Positions 38,201 through 50,290 of a DNA stretch of 64,000 nucleotides are shown here, in pieces. Every line of letters starts with the position of its first letter. The stretch's first letter is position 1. The stretch is from Beroe forskalii (lineage: Eukaryota; Ctenophora; Nuda; Beroida; Beroidae): the NCBI GenBank assembly GCA_011033025.1, contig WFMF01000039.1, positions 248,001-312,000 of the forward strand, given 5' to 3'. Under the pieces are notes generated by a model. The model did no database searches. It was not told the origin of the DNA and saw only the letters and a list, made by a program, of their open reading frames with translations. Both the position numbers and the translations under genes were made by a program.

Positions 38201-40159
38201 TTGGCGTTTATTCAATCATCTCAAGATACTCCAGAGATAATAGTTTTATTTTAAAAATAGATCATGCCACCTGTGGCACTCGAAAGTGGTGTCAGCTTTT
38301 TGCAGCTATATCAAAAGCATCACTGGCACATACGATCAGATCTGAAGGAATGGGAAACTGGAATTTAAAAGTTATTAAACAAGACATTTGATTATAAATT
38401 GTCAAATGTCATCATCATGACATCTGACAAACCAATAAAGCAAGAACAGGAGTTATTGTCATTATTGTATTTGAATATAATATTATCAAGCTCAGTAATC
38501 AGAATAGGGAACTTCGAACGGTGAGCAATCAAAGTAATTCACTTGAGTTAATCGAATTTCTAAATTGTCAGCGCCATAAAATGGCTGCTTGTGTGTTATA
38601 GTAGAATTTTCGATTAGCTTTTTTAAATTTTCCAAAGTTTTTGGTGAGCTTTAATACATGATTGCAAACAAAAAAGGCGAGGCACCACAAAATAAAGAAA
38701 CAAACGGAAACCAAAGGAATGATAAAATTATATCTGACACGAAAAACCAAGGCCTGATTTGAAATTCAGCGCAGCCAATTCCATATAAATTTTTAATAAA
38801 TTAAGTAATTGGTTCATACCAAACAACCGTGCTGTATCAAATGGCGACTCAGATTCCTAATTCTTATCAGCACCATGGTCCCTGATAAAATTACAACTTT
38901 AAAATGAAACAAATTAGGAATAAAACAGTTGGAATTGCCAGAATGAAACAAATTAGGAATACCTTAAGCAGAACTGGAAATCACTCAAATTTATTCAATC
39001 GTCCTGGTAGACTAGTATACGGAGCAAGCATATATTGATTGTACAGCAATTCTAAATTGTATGTGTTAAGCATTTTATCCACCATTACAATTGCATATTA
39101 TAAATGTGCTATACACGTGTACAATTTGATGTATGCACAGCCAAGTCGGCGTAAAATAATAAGATGTGGTTAATCGCGCAAACATCTCAAAAACAAGCAA
39201 TCCTTCAAGATGGGTAAATCATGTGCTGCCAAAATGAGACGCTTTGCATATTTTGTAAAAGGTTATCTCTCTGCGCGCGGAGATATAAATCCTTTTATTA
39301 AGACCCTAACGGCTAACACGGTACACGTTCATACTAATCGGTCCCTTAGTTGAGGTCTTAGTTTTCAATGAAATATAACTTCAACATCCACGTAGATATA
39401 CCAGAGATCCTAGGACAGTGTCTTTATGCGAGCAGTGCTTAGCATTTACATATATATTGCAACAATAAGTCAGTAGCATGCAGCACAAATGAAATGTGAT
39501 TGTGTTTTACAGTTTTTACAGCTTTTCATGTTAAGATCGCAGCTGTGTAGAGATTAGATAATTGTATTTTACCATCATCGAGGGAGATGTGATGATGCTA
39601 TATAGCTTCGATGCTAGGGTAGAAAAATATATAGTCGTCGCAAAGGCCAACTTTTTTTCCATTTATTCCGACAGATTTCATAAAACAAAATATGTGGGAT
39701 AATTATTTTTTGAGCCTGTTAGATAACGTATATTGTGAGACAATATCTTAGACGTGGTATAAATATGTTCAGGGCTATGTATGGAGGTCAGGGGGAGCTG
39801 ATTGAAAGTTTTCAATAAAATGCATAGATAAGCACCTATCGGGTACATTTTGTCATTTTAGGATACTTCCCGAGGGTGCAAACCGAGGGATGTATCCGGT
39901 TTAGACCTGCAGCCCGAAGATGCGTTGATGATATTATCGTTGTCTATATACTAACTGATAACGTGCAACATATGCCGATATAACGCATGGAAATTAGGAG
40001 CAAATCGCGAAACTGCAACTAATTATGAATTTAATTTTTTGTCATTTCTCGCGGACAATACAGAAAGAACAATAGCTCAGTGGTGTGAATTTTATATGTA
40101 TTATGTTAAACTGCCACATCTCTGCGGTTTAAGTGCTGTGGCGCCAATAGACGCTTCAA

Positions 40160-40218
40160 AGTGACGTCATTATCATGGTTTTTAATGGAGAATTGTGAGA
40201 GTTTTTACGTCTATTTTT
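40160..40218. mobile_element. CRE-bearing palindromic element, diverged copy
   Basis: gtgacgtcattatcatggtt, then a changed right half and gtctatttttcac. Confidence 0.45.
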
Positions 40219-42185
40219 CACAAACAACCTCGCAATCTCTCGACAGGCACCGCGCTGAGCGAGGAGAGACATTTTAAAAACTAACAATATAAAAACACGT
40301 GCACCGAATATCGAGTACAATAAAATGCGGTTTGGAGCAGCATAGCTATGCATTGTTCTAGTACCGTGGTGTAAAACTGGAAACTATACAGTCACGTGTT
40401 TTTACAACTGTGTGATGTAGAAGAGTAGATGCGTATCTGATCGTGTATAGCTTAACTACAGAGAATAATAAAATAATATCTCGTGCAGAGTAGATAAGTA
40501 TCGGATCAGAGGATAAAAAGTGATGTTCATGATGTTGCATGTGCGAATCTGTCTTTGCATTGGGACAGGTGCAGTGGCCGATCATTACAGAATAAGACTT
40601 AGTATCTTAGATCTAACGCAATCTTTAAATCTTAAGATCTAAGACTACCTGAAATCTTTAATCCTGATCGCATTCGAGCGATCACAAGGATTAAATCCAC
40701 TGCACAAAATCAAGGAAGATGCAAGCGGTGCACAATCAGTATCCAGATACAATAATTAAGTAATTACTCACTTACATTTGTCACTAATCGCGAAATAATC
40801 GGGAAACTGATCACCGAATTAGCGATCAATTTTCTGATTATTCCGCCTAACTTGTGTATGACTAATTGAAGTCATGCCTTGATTTCCAGCGAATTTCATG
40901 ATTACATCTGACATGCAGTCAGCAGTGAATCGAGCTACGGAGAGGAAATCATAGCCGGAACGGACGGATCGTTTAGAGATTAAGACCATAACTTACACTA
41001 GGAACATTAGAAGAGACTGATGAAACTTGGTAAAAATAATCAAACACGGGTAATTACTGCAACCTTGGGTAGAAATACATCTCAAGAAATGGATTTGAGT
41101 TAATCACCGTCATGTAGTCCGGTCAGTGTGTATGATTACAGAATTTGTAAATTTCATATATTTAAGATAAAAACATCTAACACAATACTGTAGCGGGAAT
41201 AATATTAATATTAGCATGTTAATCTGATAATATTTAAATGACAAGTTTTAAAGGAAATCTTTACACAATATATACATGTGATCGCTTTTCCATAATATTA
41301 TGCACATCAATAATTCATAAGAATATGATCCACCCTCTTTTGTTGCGATGACTTTTACACATCTTGGAAATTTCATTGGACGGATAAAACTGTATGCTGG
41401 AGAAAGCTGAACACTGAAACAAAGCAGAAAATACTGATATTTTCTTTTCCAAGCACAAATTGTCTCAGAAATAACTAAATGACGACTGACGAGCCACAGA
41501 CGATTCGTTAATATCAAAATCATCAAAATCGAGTAGGTTAGTATAATTTCTACCGATCAGAGACATATCAGACTCTAACTCAAATACAGAGCCTGCAGAA
41601 CAGACAACAGTGGATGCTTATAGATGAGCTCTTAGAGATAGAAACAAACATAAACCCGAATCCCAACAATGAAGAATGAGGAACGGAATCCCACAGAGAT
41701 ATTATGTACATACTTACATAATGCCTTTACTATACCCAAAACTCGGACTATATTTAGTTCCAATTTCTATCGACTGAGAGACTGGGGAATAAATGGAAAG
41801 AACGCGACCGAACTCCGCATTTCTTACCATCTAACTAACTAGTTATGTACGCAATATATGCCTGGTTCAGCTACAAAGAATAACTATATATTTATCAAAG
41901 GTAAAACTATGTGAAATTGGTCTGCACAGCGTTCGTAGAGTATATGCCCACTTCTAAAACTCGAGCTGGAAAAAGTAAAACTTCCGCGTACTGCTGCGTA
42001 TTGTAGCGAGCGTATATTACATATTTCAAAACGAAACATCACCGGAAGGATGAGAACAATAGTTATATATACTGCTCGAGAAGAGGAAACACACTTAGAG
42101 CGAGGGAATATAGACGGTCGGATGGGAACAATTAACCATTTCAACCCCTGAAAATGATGTCACTGATCCCGGAGGATGGCTAAAA

Positions 42186-42275
42186 AGTTACAAAAATAGG
42201 CGGTAAAATTTTCAAGGATTTGGCAGCGCGCACACTGTTAATGACGACATTTCGACCGCCTATTTTTTCCGAGCG
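42186..42275. mobile_element. Full-length palindromic AATAGGCGG element, GCGCGC-core type
   Basis: Ends acaaaaataggcggt and cgaccgcctattttttcc; core ttggcagcgcgcacactg then ttaatgacga. Confidence 0.7.
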
Positions 42276-42494
42276 GATATATCCGAGGCTAGGGTCGGCG
42301 GAACCCTTCTCCGGAGATCCACTGCGTGTTGTACGCAGGAAGATAAAACATATATTAGACTCGTGGTGACCTGAACAGTTCCTCCACCGTGTATCCAGTG
42401 CTGCTTTAATTTGAGGGTAAATGGGCAGGATGCGGAGCTCGTGATGGTAAAGCGTCGCGAGAGGAAAAAGTGCGGAATGACGGAAGTAATGAGC

Positions 42495-42538
42495 CTCGTT
42501 AAACTCTGATAATGACATCATTTCGTGTTCCGCCTATA
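42495..42538. mobile_element. Palindromic family, half copy
   Basis: ttaaactctgataatgacat then catttcgtgttccgccta. It lies about 65 bp upstream of the open frame at 42603. Confidence 0.4.
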
Positions 42539-42602
42539 GCTCCGTGTACCGCGGGTCTCTAGGTTTTGTCAATTACAGGACTCCTTCCCTGGAGAATGCC
42601 AT

Positions 42603-43307
42603 ATGCAGGTGTATTGTAATGAATTAAATGAGGGCATTAATACCACGCAGGGGGACCATGTTGTATGTTGCAGATTCTGGCAGGAGAGCTCGGCTAACCA
42701 GTGTTACAATGCCTCTGTGAGCGATCATAGCTTCAGAATTAGACTTGTTAGAGCGGCTGTTAGAGTGCTAAAATACCTCCAGCTTCCTTACAGTCCATAC
42801 AGAAACAATAGGCGCTTTCCTAACCCTAACCTTAACCAGAAACCACCGCCTGTTTTTCCTGTGCGACCTGAGAACCGAACCTCCATTTCCCTTACAGACC
42901 GTAATGCGGTCCAACTCTGTACTCACATGAGCATAAGAAAGTGTTTCTTAAAGAAACGACATGGACAAAAGACAGCTGCCGGACAAGCCGTAGCTGGTAC
43001 TACCTACTCCCTCGAGAAGAGAAAGTACCGGAACAAACCACGCAATTGTCAGCGGAATGTTAACCGCTTTATTAACAGGGATCAATTCAACCCGAGGAAC
43101 CTTGCGCTCACTGAAACTCAGACCAGAGATCAACATCCCAAAGATAAGGGCAAAGAGAATCCTGACTTTTATGCCGGGTTAATATGTAATGAACAAACAA
43201 AAGGAGAAACACATAAATTGAGGAGAAAACACACGCGTACATCTAACGCTGCTAATTCACAAGCTGGGTGTACATATTATGAGATAGTTACTACTCCTCA
43301 TTATTAA
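42603..43307 (+). CDS. Unidentified 234-codon open frame
   Basis: The longest ATG-to-stop frame outside repeats that can be read without splicing in this window. The product is hydrophilic and basic: Asn/Arg/Lys/Thr-rich, with a short Pro stretch (NQKPPPVFPVRP) near residue 80 and scattered Cys. There is no signal peptide, membrane segment or domain that I recognise. A possible acceptor (tttgtcaattacag) lies just upstream, so it could instead be a terminal exon. In AT-rich DNA a frame this long is unlikely but not impossible by chance, and this stretch is more GC-rich than its surroundings. Confidence 0.35.
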   Translation: MQVYCNELNEGINTTQGDHVVCCRFWQESSANQCYNASVSDHSFRIRLVRAAVRVLKYLQLPYSPYRNNRRFPNPNLNQKPPPVFPVRPENRTSISLTDRNAVQLCTHMSIRKCFLKKRHGQKTAAGQAVAGTTYSLEKRKYRNKPRNCQRNVNRFINRDQFNPRNLALTETQTRDQHPKDKGKENPDFYAGLICNEQTKGETHKLRRKHTRTSNAANSQAGCTYYEIVTTPHY

Positions 43308-43722
43308 TATAAGCGACAATATTACTATTACCTAACACACCACTATTACCCGACACGCTGACAAACATTTGACACTTACAAACACAACACACACGTTTCC
43401 CATTGATATATGGCTGGGTTTGGGTTTACTGAAATTTGAATGACAGCAATTTAAGTAATCGAGTATTCTTATTTCCTTACTAATTTCCTTACCTAATCTT
43501 TCAATTGAAATGGAAATAGGAATGTTTTTTTAAACAATTTGCCTAACTAAGAATTAACTTAAAATTGAGGACCCTGAATATACCTCCCTGGTCTTGGGGG
43601 ACGGCGAATTTTCCTTTTTAACATTTTTATGGCGCTGTTCATCACGTTTTGACGCTTTTCTGCCAGTTTTGACTCTTTCCTGCGCCTCATTGTCACCGTA
43701 GTCCGTAGCCCTAGAAATTTGG

Positions 43723-45735
43723 GTATAAAACTGCATCATTATTCGGTTCTAGTGCACTCTCTGCAATGCAGTCACATGGGAAAAATCAGTTTAACACCAT
43801 ATTATTGGTCTTTTTGGCCAATTATGGACAAAAAAGTCCTTTTTAGCCCCAAAATGGGTGTTTTTAAGAGGCTGTAAATCCTGAAAATGGACGAAATTCA
43901 AAATTCTGAAAGCAGAATTTTCTTAGTTGGATCAAACTGTACTGACCTGCAAAATTTCATGAGTTAACTAGTAAGTTTAGTAGGACGACCCCCCCCCCCC
44001 CAGGAGAAACTGATTAACATTCAGAAAAAACTCTGACACAATTGGACTTGGGGAAAACTCTGTGTATAAATGCATCATTAATTGGTTCTAGTACACTCCC
44101 TGGAAGGCAGTCACATGGGGAAATAGCAGTTTTCAGCTTTATTTTTGGTCCTTGTGGACAATTATAGACAAAGAAGTCCATTTTAGGCCAAAAATGGGGT
44201 TTTTAAGAGGCTGTTAATCTTGAAAATGGACGAAATTAAAAATTCTGAAAGCAGAGTTTTCTTAGTTGGATCAAACTGTACTGACCTGCAAAATTTCATG
44301 AGTTAACTAGTAAGTTTAGTAGGACGACCCCCCCCCCCCCAGGAGAAACTGATTAACATTCAGAAAATACTCTGACACAATTGGACTTGGGGAAAACTCA
44401 GTGTATAAATGCATCATTATTTGGTTCTAGTACACTCCCTGAATGGCAGTCACATGGAAAAAAACAGTTTTACGCCATATTTTTGGTCTTTTTGGCCAAT
44501 TATGGACAAAAAAGTCCATTTTAGGCCAAAAATGGGATTTTTAAGAGGCTGTAAATCCTGAAAATGGCTGAAGTTCAAAATTCTGAAAGCAGCATTTTCT
44601 TAGTTGGATCAAACTGTACTGACAAGCAAAATTTCATGAGTTAACTAGTAAGTTTAGTAGGACGACCCCCCCCCCCCCAGGAGAAACTGATTAACATTCA
44701 GAAAAAACTCTGACACAATTGGACTTGGGGAAAACTCTGTGTATAAATGCATCATTATTTGGTTCTAGTACACTCCCTGAATGGCAGTCACATGGGGAGA
44801 AAACAGTTTAACGCCATATTTTTGGTCTTTTTGGCCAATTATGGACAAAAAAGTCCATTTGAGGCCAAAAATGGGGTTTTTAAGAGGCTGTAAATCCTGA
44901 AAATGGCCGAAATTCAAAATTCTGAAAGCAGCATTTTCTTAGTTGGATCAAACTGTACTGACCTGCAAAATTTCATGAGTTAACTAGTAAGTTTAGTAGG
45001 ACGACCCCCCCCCCCAGGAGAAACTGATTAAAATTCAGAAAATACTCTGACACAATTGGACTTGGGGAAAACTCTGTGTATAAATGCATCATTATTTGGT
45101 TCTAGTACACTCCCTGAATGGCAGTCACATGGGGAGAAAACAGTTTAACGCCATATTTTTGGTCTTTTTGGCCAATTATGGACAAAAAAGTCCATTTTAG
45201 GCCAAAAATGGGGTTTTAAGAGGCTGTAAATCCTGAAAATGGACGAAATTCAAAATTCTGAAAGCAGAATTTTCTTAGTTGGATCAAACTGTACTGACCT
45301 GCAAAATTTCATGAGTTAACTAGTAAGTTTAGTAGGACGACCCCCCCCCCCCCAGGAGAAACTGATTAACATTCAGAAAAAACTCTGACACAATTGGACT
45401 TGGGGAAAACTCTGTGTATAAATGCATCATTATTTGGTTCTAGTACACTCCCTGAATGGCAGTCACATGGGAAATAGCAGTTTTCAGCCTTATTTTTGGT
45501 CCCTGTGGACAATTATAGACAAAAAAGTCCATTTTAGGCCAAAAATGGGGTTTTTAAGAGGCTGTAAATCCTGAAAATGGCTGAAGTTCAAAATTCTGAA
45601 AGCATTTTTCTTAGTTGGATCAAACTGTACTGACATGCAAAATTTCATGAGTTAACTAGTAAGTTTAGTAGGACGACTGATTAAAATTCAGAAAATACTC
45701 TACCCAATTGAACTTGGGGAAAATCTGTACAAAAG
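43723..45735 (+). repeat. 338-bp satellite, about six units, with C-tracts
   Basis: Units recur every 335-340 bp, as shown by aggacgacccccc at about 43982, 44321, 44658, 44998 and 45333, and a last unit at about 45670 that lacks the C-tract. Each unit also contains gcatcattatttggttctag, a pair of ggccaattatggacaaaaaa and ccaaaaatgggg phrases, and ttcatgagttaactagtaag. The C-tract is about 11-14 bases. Unit-to-unit divergence is low. No coding potential. Confidence 0.93.
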
Positions 45736-46482
45736 TGAATATCGAAGATAATCTAAATTCTTAATTGAGTTATCTTCACTTACCATCACAATCAGAGCAG
45801 CTGAGTAGCTTCAAAGTCTTCCCCATTGTGAAGAACAATTCACTCAACTTCAATACGGACGGTTCAGGGATCAACCAGAGACAAGAGCCGAATGGGATAA
45901 GTTGACAATCGGTGTGCGGTACGAAACAACATGGAAGTGGAAGAACAAAAGAAGAATTCCCATGAGAACCGATTCCTCATTATTACCAAGTTCGATCGAA
46001 TGTAACATGTATACTACTACACTGTGTATCGTGACGTAATGTCTAGGATTTCAGACAAAATGTTCTTTATTGCGCCGCGCGCGCGGGAACTTTGGTGTGA
46101 TCAGCTGATGGGCATTAGCCAATCAGATCGCAGCAAGGCACCTGAGCTAACGCAGTCACGCGGAACATCTTTGAAGTTGATTTGGAGATTTTGAACTAAG
46201 TTCGACTTTGATTTTGATTTGAGATTTGAAAATGTTGTCGGTTTTTGCTCTCTCCCATTTCTCCATTTCGAAGTTTTGACCATATTTTTTGACAGCATTA
46301 AGTCAATGTTTTGTACATTTAGATTAGATCAGTAACGAATGCGATGCTGTTCTGTGGTTAATTAAGAACCGATCCCATAACTAAAAAAAGTTCGAAACAA
46401 ACTCTGTATAGTCCATGAAAAGCTTCTGACTTATTAAACTTGTTCACCAACGTACCATGCATATTTAAAAACTTCATTCTGT
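45736..46482. other. Intergenic stretch downstream of the polyketide synthase gene
   Basis: No gene is recognised. It holds a GC-rich patch near 46075 (gcgccgcgcgcgcgggaa) and a CCAAT motif at about 46110 (ttagccaatcagatcg) that could belong to a promoter of an unseen gene. A 65-codon minus frame (46101-46298) begins near there but has no domain. Confidence 0.35.
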
Positions 46483-48718
46483 TCATCTGATCCGTTCTAT
46501 AGATACAAACCCTATCTCGACCCCTGGGCCTGGCCCCACTAGACATGCGATGTCTTTAGAGTCAGTGTCCCTGAAGACCCTCTCCAAGACAAAGAGTAGG
46601 GTGGCTGAGACCAGGTTACCCTTCTCCCTCATGACTTGAAAGGAGTGTCGGAGACTGTGAGGGCTGAGGGGTGGGGATAGCAGCGTGAAGGTTTCCAGGA
46701 TAGCTGGGATAGAGGAGTTAGAGTTGAGAGGATGACTTGATGAGTGTAAAGAGTTAGATACTCTACGATTTGAGAAAAGCCTTAAACTCTTGAAAACATT
46801 TAATTCGAAGTCTGAAGATTATGCAGCCATCACTAATTACAATTTCTACCAAATTATGCGTGGACAAGGCCATTTGTTAAGGGCGTATTTGTCATCTGAT
46901 CCATTCAACAGCAAACTAAAACAGAGCATCTATCACCTTTGCCTCCCGGATGAATAACCCACTCGACCCCCTCCACACCTCTCATCACCTCCCCTCCTTC
47001 CCTATTTCCACTCTCCGGTATCAGGGTCTTGAGAATACCCGGCCATCTGCTGCTAAGTTCCCGATACAGAGTGGGAACCAGGTCTTTTGAGAGGTTCAGG
47101 TAGTAGCCTGAATCTGAGAGCTGAAGGGGAATTGGAGTAGTAACACCAAAGAATTGGAGTGTGATTTTAAACCCCTTCATCGCCATCAACTTATCAAAAG
47201 TTTTCGAAGCGGTTCAAGGAATAGGCGTTGAAATTGAGCATCATGAATGCATCTTATGGTTAATCATGAGTACCTTCATATCTATGTAGTTGGAAGTCTC
47301 CATGTCCAGCAACTGACACTGCGGCTCATCAATCCGCCAGGACCCAGGCTCCCTCTTGTTGGTTATGATCATAGCCCCCGCTCCATCCCCAAACAGTAGA
47401 TTTGGGAGGATATCCTCCATTTCAACACCAGGCACCGTGTTCAGATGGGGACTTGCACAGTCTGCAAATGTTTGGGGTGGTCAAATGAGTCAAAGGGCCA
47501 TCTGCCAGCCATTTGGGTGTTAGATAAGTAAGTTGGTTCAGGTAGGCAAGTTCGCTAGCTTACGCCAGCCATGGCCCCGTTTTTTAGCCATAAGCTGGCC
47601 AATCATAGCCATAAGTTGGCCGTTGGGATTTCTTAGAGCTACATTCGATGAAATTTTTCTGCTCTCTACAACGTTTTAACTCACCAACTGTCACGACCAG
47701 GATACAGGCTGCTCTTCCAGCAAGGATGACAGACCGGGCCACATCCAAACACGAGATAGCTCCCCCACACCCAGTGTTGTCCAGGGAGTAGTTACACCTG
47801 ACGTTGAGAAGTGTGAGTTCTCAGTAATTAGTAAGTGGTTACTGATTGAATTGGGGATTTCTATCGAGTCATATAGTGGCTGAGATTTTGTCATTGTGTT
47901 AAGATTGCGGCGTGCCGCGAGGGTTCAGAAACCTGATTATGATAGGTCGTTGACCATAACTTATCGCCGATTATTGAAAAATTGACGAGAAAATGGTGAG
48001 CGAGCTGTCGCAATGAGGTTCCTTAGTACCTGACGCTGAGGTTGAGTTGCTGAGGCAGCCAGGTGCTGAGGTTAGGCAGCATGACCCCAGTAGAAGTGTT
48101 GGTGATAACGCAGTCTATGTCGGATGGAGGAGTGTTGCTTCTCGTGATAACTCCCTCTGCTGCCCTCACACTCAGCTCCTGCGAGTTTTAGTGTGGGTCA
48201 ATGGGGTGAATAGCATTTAATTCGTAGCTTCAATTAAGTAAGCTGAAAGTAAAATGCATGGCCTAAAAAGCACGAGGCCCGTCACTGTAGCCTTAAATTG
48301 GAACCCCATCAGGCCGTCCACTATTGCAAAAACGAGCAAACTCAGTCAACTCAGGGACCGACTCATTGCATTACTCAACCTCGTATTTAGATCTCTTTAG
48401 ACTTACCTTAGCCGCCCTCTCCCACACTACAGCCCTGTCTCCCATTGAAGGTCTGAAAGGTTCTGGGGCACCTCTAAAGAGGTTGGTAGCATCTGGGTAT
48501 CCTTCTGACCCTGATCCGGCGTCTACTTTCTCCCAGAACTGGTCAAAATTGACACAAGTCGGCCTGCTTTCGATCTTCATTGAGGCTATGATCTTCTGGA
48601 TTTTCTTAACTTTTTCTTCTGAGTATTCGAAGTTGGGAAGACTGTAGAGGTTCATCAGCTGCTTCGAGGAGACCTGGAATTCTGGAAATGCACAGAACAC
48701 TTCTTTGATGAACGCCAT
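46483..48718 (-). CDS. Type III polyketide synthase (chalcone synthase-like)
   Basis: Six exons join in phase: 48718-48407, 48178-48030, 47797-47685, 47461-47274, 47120-46937 and 46703-46483 (TGA). All introns are GT-AG and 153-233 bp long. The 388-residue product has the usual length for this homodimeric ketosynthase family, which condenses malonyl-CoA units onto a CoA-linked starter. The catalytic Cys is residue 164 in NTGCGGAIS, His311 is in VEWVIHPGG and Asn345 is in EKGNLVSATLLFVL. LFGDGAGAMII (215-225) and the C-terminal loop VGPGPGVEIGF match the family's LFGDGA and GFGPG motifs. Start: ATG after a short AT-rich leader, with no signal peptide, so cytosolic. The substrate cannot be read from sequence. 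Residue numbering follows plant chalcone synthase closely at the Cys; the sequence otherwise looks remote from plant enzymes. Spliceosomal introns rule out a bacterial contaminant. Confidence 0.94.
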
Positions 48719-48757
48719 AGTCGGTCTCTTTAAATGTCCTTTTAGCTTTTTAACGTT

Positions 48758-48774
48758 TTCCGTGACTCACGGAA
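48758..48774. promoter_or_regulatory. Perfect palindrome with AP-1-type site upstream of the polyketide synthase
   Basis: TTCCGTGACTCACGGAA is a perfect 17-bp palindrome 40 bp before the start codon, containing TGACTCA, the classical AP-1 (bZIP) element. An AT-rich stretch (ctttttagctttttaacg) lies between it and the ATG. Function is inferred from position and motif only. Confidence 0.45.
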
Positions 48775-49235
48775 GAAGACTATGAAGTAAGATTATCACG
48801 GGGGTTTCAGAACGATAAATACGAAATCGTACAATTAAGATCCAGGCGAAAGCGAAGGTATACTGTGAAACTTGCGACTTTACAACAAAACCGTTTGCAC
48901 GTCAAATTATTTAGGTGTGTCAGGCAATTGTGGCTTTAATTATAACATTTGTAGGCCAAACTGAAGCTAATGTCATAACCACCATTGTTACGTTGTTACC
49001 TGTGAGTTGGAGACGCAAAAACTTTCACTTGCATCATTGTTGATAATGATAACTCTTTCTCGAAACGTCATGCTGCTTTCGTTGCTGTTGCCATAGCTAC
49101 GTATTGTTAGTATTTCACAATATGAAATTGACTATGAGAAGGTAGTAAACACAAAAGCTTAAAATAGTTACCGTCTATTTATATATGCAATTATTTTGCA
49201 ACTGCAAGACAACTGGTTGCAGTTGCAGTTGGAGA

Positions 49236-50290
49236 CAGCGAACCTCAACCACTTCAACCAGGGTGGATTCTGGGTTGGGACAGTGAACCAGGATGGACTC
49301 TGGGTTGAAGACATGGAACCAGGGTGGACTCTGAGTTGGGACAGTGAACCAGGGTTGACTCTGGGTTGGGGACAGCGAACCAGGGTGGACTCTGGGTAGG
49401 GGACAGTGACCCAGGGTGGACTCTGGGTTGGGGACAGTGAACCAGGGTGGACTCTGGGTTGGGGACAGTGAACCAGGGTGGATTCTGGGTTGGGGACAGT
49501 GAACCAGGGTGGACTCTGGGTTGGGGGCAGTGAACCAGGGTGGACTCTGGGTTGGGGGCAGTGAACCAGGGTGGAGCTCTGGGTTGGGGACAGTGAACCA
49601 GGGTGGTCACTGGGTTGGGGACAGTGTACCAGGGTGGAGCTCTGGGTTGGGGACAGTGTACCAGGGTGGAGCTCTGGTTTGGGGACAGTGAACCAGGGTG
49701 GTCACTGGGTTGGGGACAGTGAACCAGGGTGGACTCTGGGTTGGGGACAGCGAATCAGGGTGGACTCTGGGTTGGGTACAGTGAACCAGGGTGGACTCTG
49801 GGTTGGGTACAGTGAACCAGGGTGGACTCTGGGTTGGGAACAGTGAACCAGGACTCTGGGTTGGGTACAGCGAATCAGGGTGGACTCTCACTCTGGGTTG
49901 GGGACAGTGAACCAGGGTGGACTCTGGGTTGGGGACAGGGGACTAGGGTGTACTCTGGGTTTCGACGGGCGATGTCCGAATGTGGAACGTTGCGCCGCGC
50001 GCGCGAGGGTAGGGTAACATCCTACGATCTGGGTTGGGAATTGTAGGATGTTACCCTACCCGCCGCGCACACAACGTTTTCCGCGGCGACCCTCCTAATT
50101 TCCGAGTGTTGCGCGCTAGGGATGGGAGAAATCCATCAAGATTGGGAACAGTGAACCAGGGTGGACTCTGGGTTGGGGACAGTGAACTTAGGTGGACTCT
50201 GAGTTGGGAGAAGTGAACCAGGGTGGACTCTGGGTTGGGTTCATGAGAGAACCAGGGTGGACTCTGGGTTGGGGACAGTGACTGTGAACC
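49236..50290 (+). repeat. 31-bp minisatellite, main block
   Basis: More than 25 units of ggttggggacagtgaaccag ggtggactctg. Variants of 30-31 bp include ggagctctg and ggtcactg for the last part. The array is interrupted at 49968-50137 by a GC-rich hairpin. Long open frames on both strands (GWTLGWGQ-like and SLSPTQSPPWF-like) are by-products of the repeat. Confidence 0.95.
49985..50080. repeat. GC-rich hairpin inside the minisatellite
   Basis: gaacgttgcgccgcgcgcgc plus gagggtagggtaacatcctac faces gtaggatgttaccctaccc plus gccgcgcacacaacgtt. The ~17-bp loop is itself a piece of minisatellite unit (ctgggttggga), so the arms appear to flank array DNA. Confidence 0.7.

Larger units (their letters stand above)
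34510..42180. other. Non-coding stretch with scattered short repeats
   Basis: No exon with both a domain and splice borders was found. Visible structure is limited to a 15-bp repeat at about 35360 (ctatacctatatttata), a 17-bp repeat at 36384, a 50-bp duplication at 38104 and palindromic-family copies at 36888 and 40160. Confidence 0.4.

Noticed and set aside
46101-46298. Short minus-strand frame downstream of the polyketide synthase gene
   Set aside because: No domain, no splice evidence; nearby CCAAT and GC motifs alone do not make a gene.
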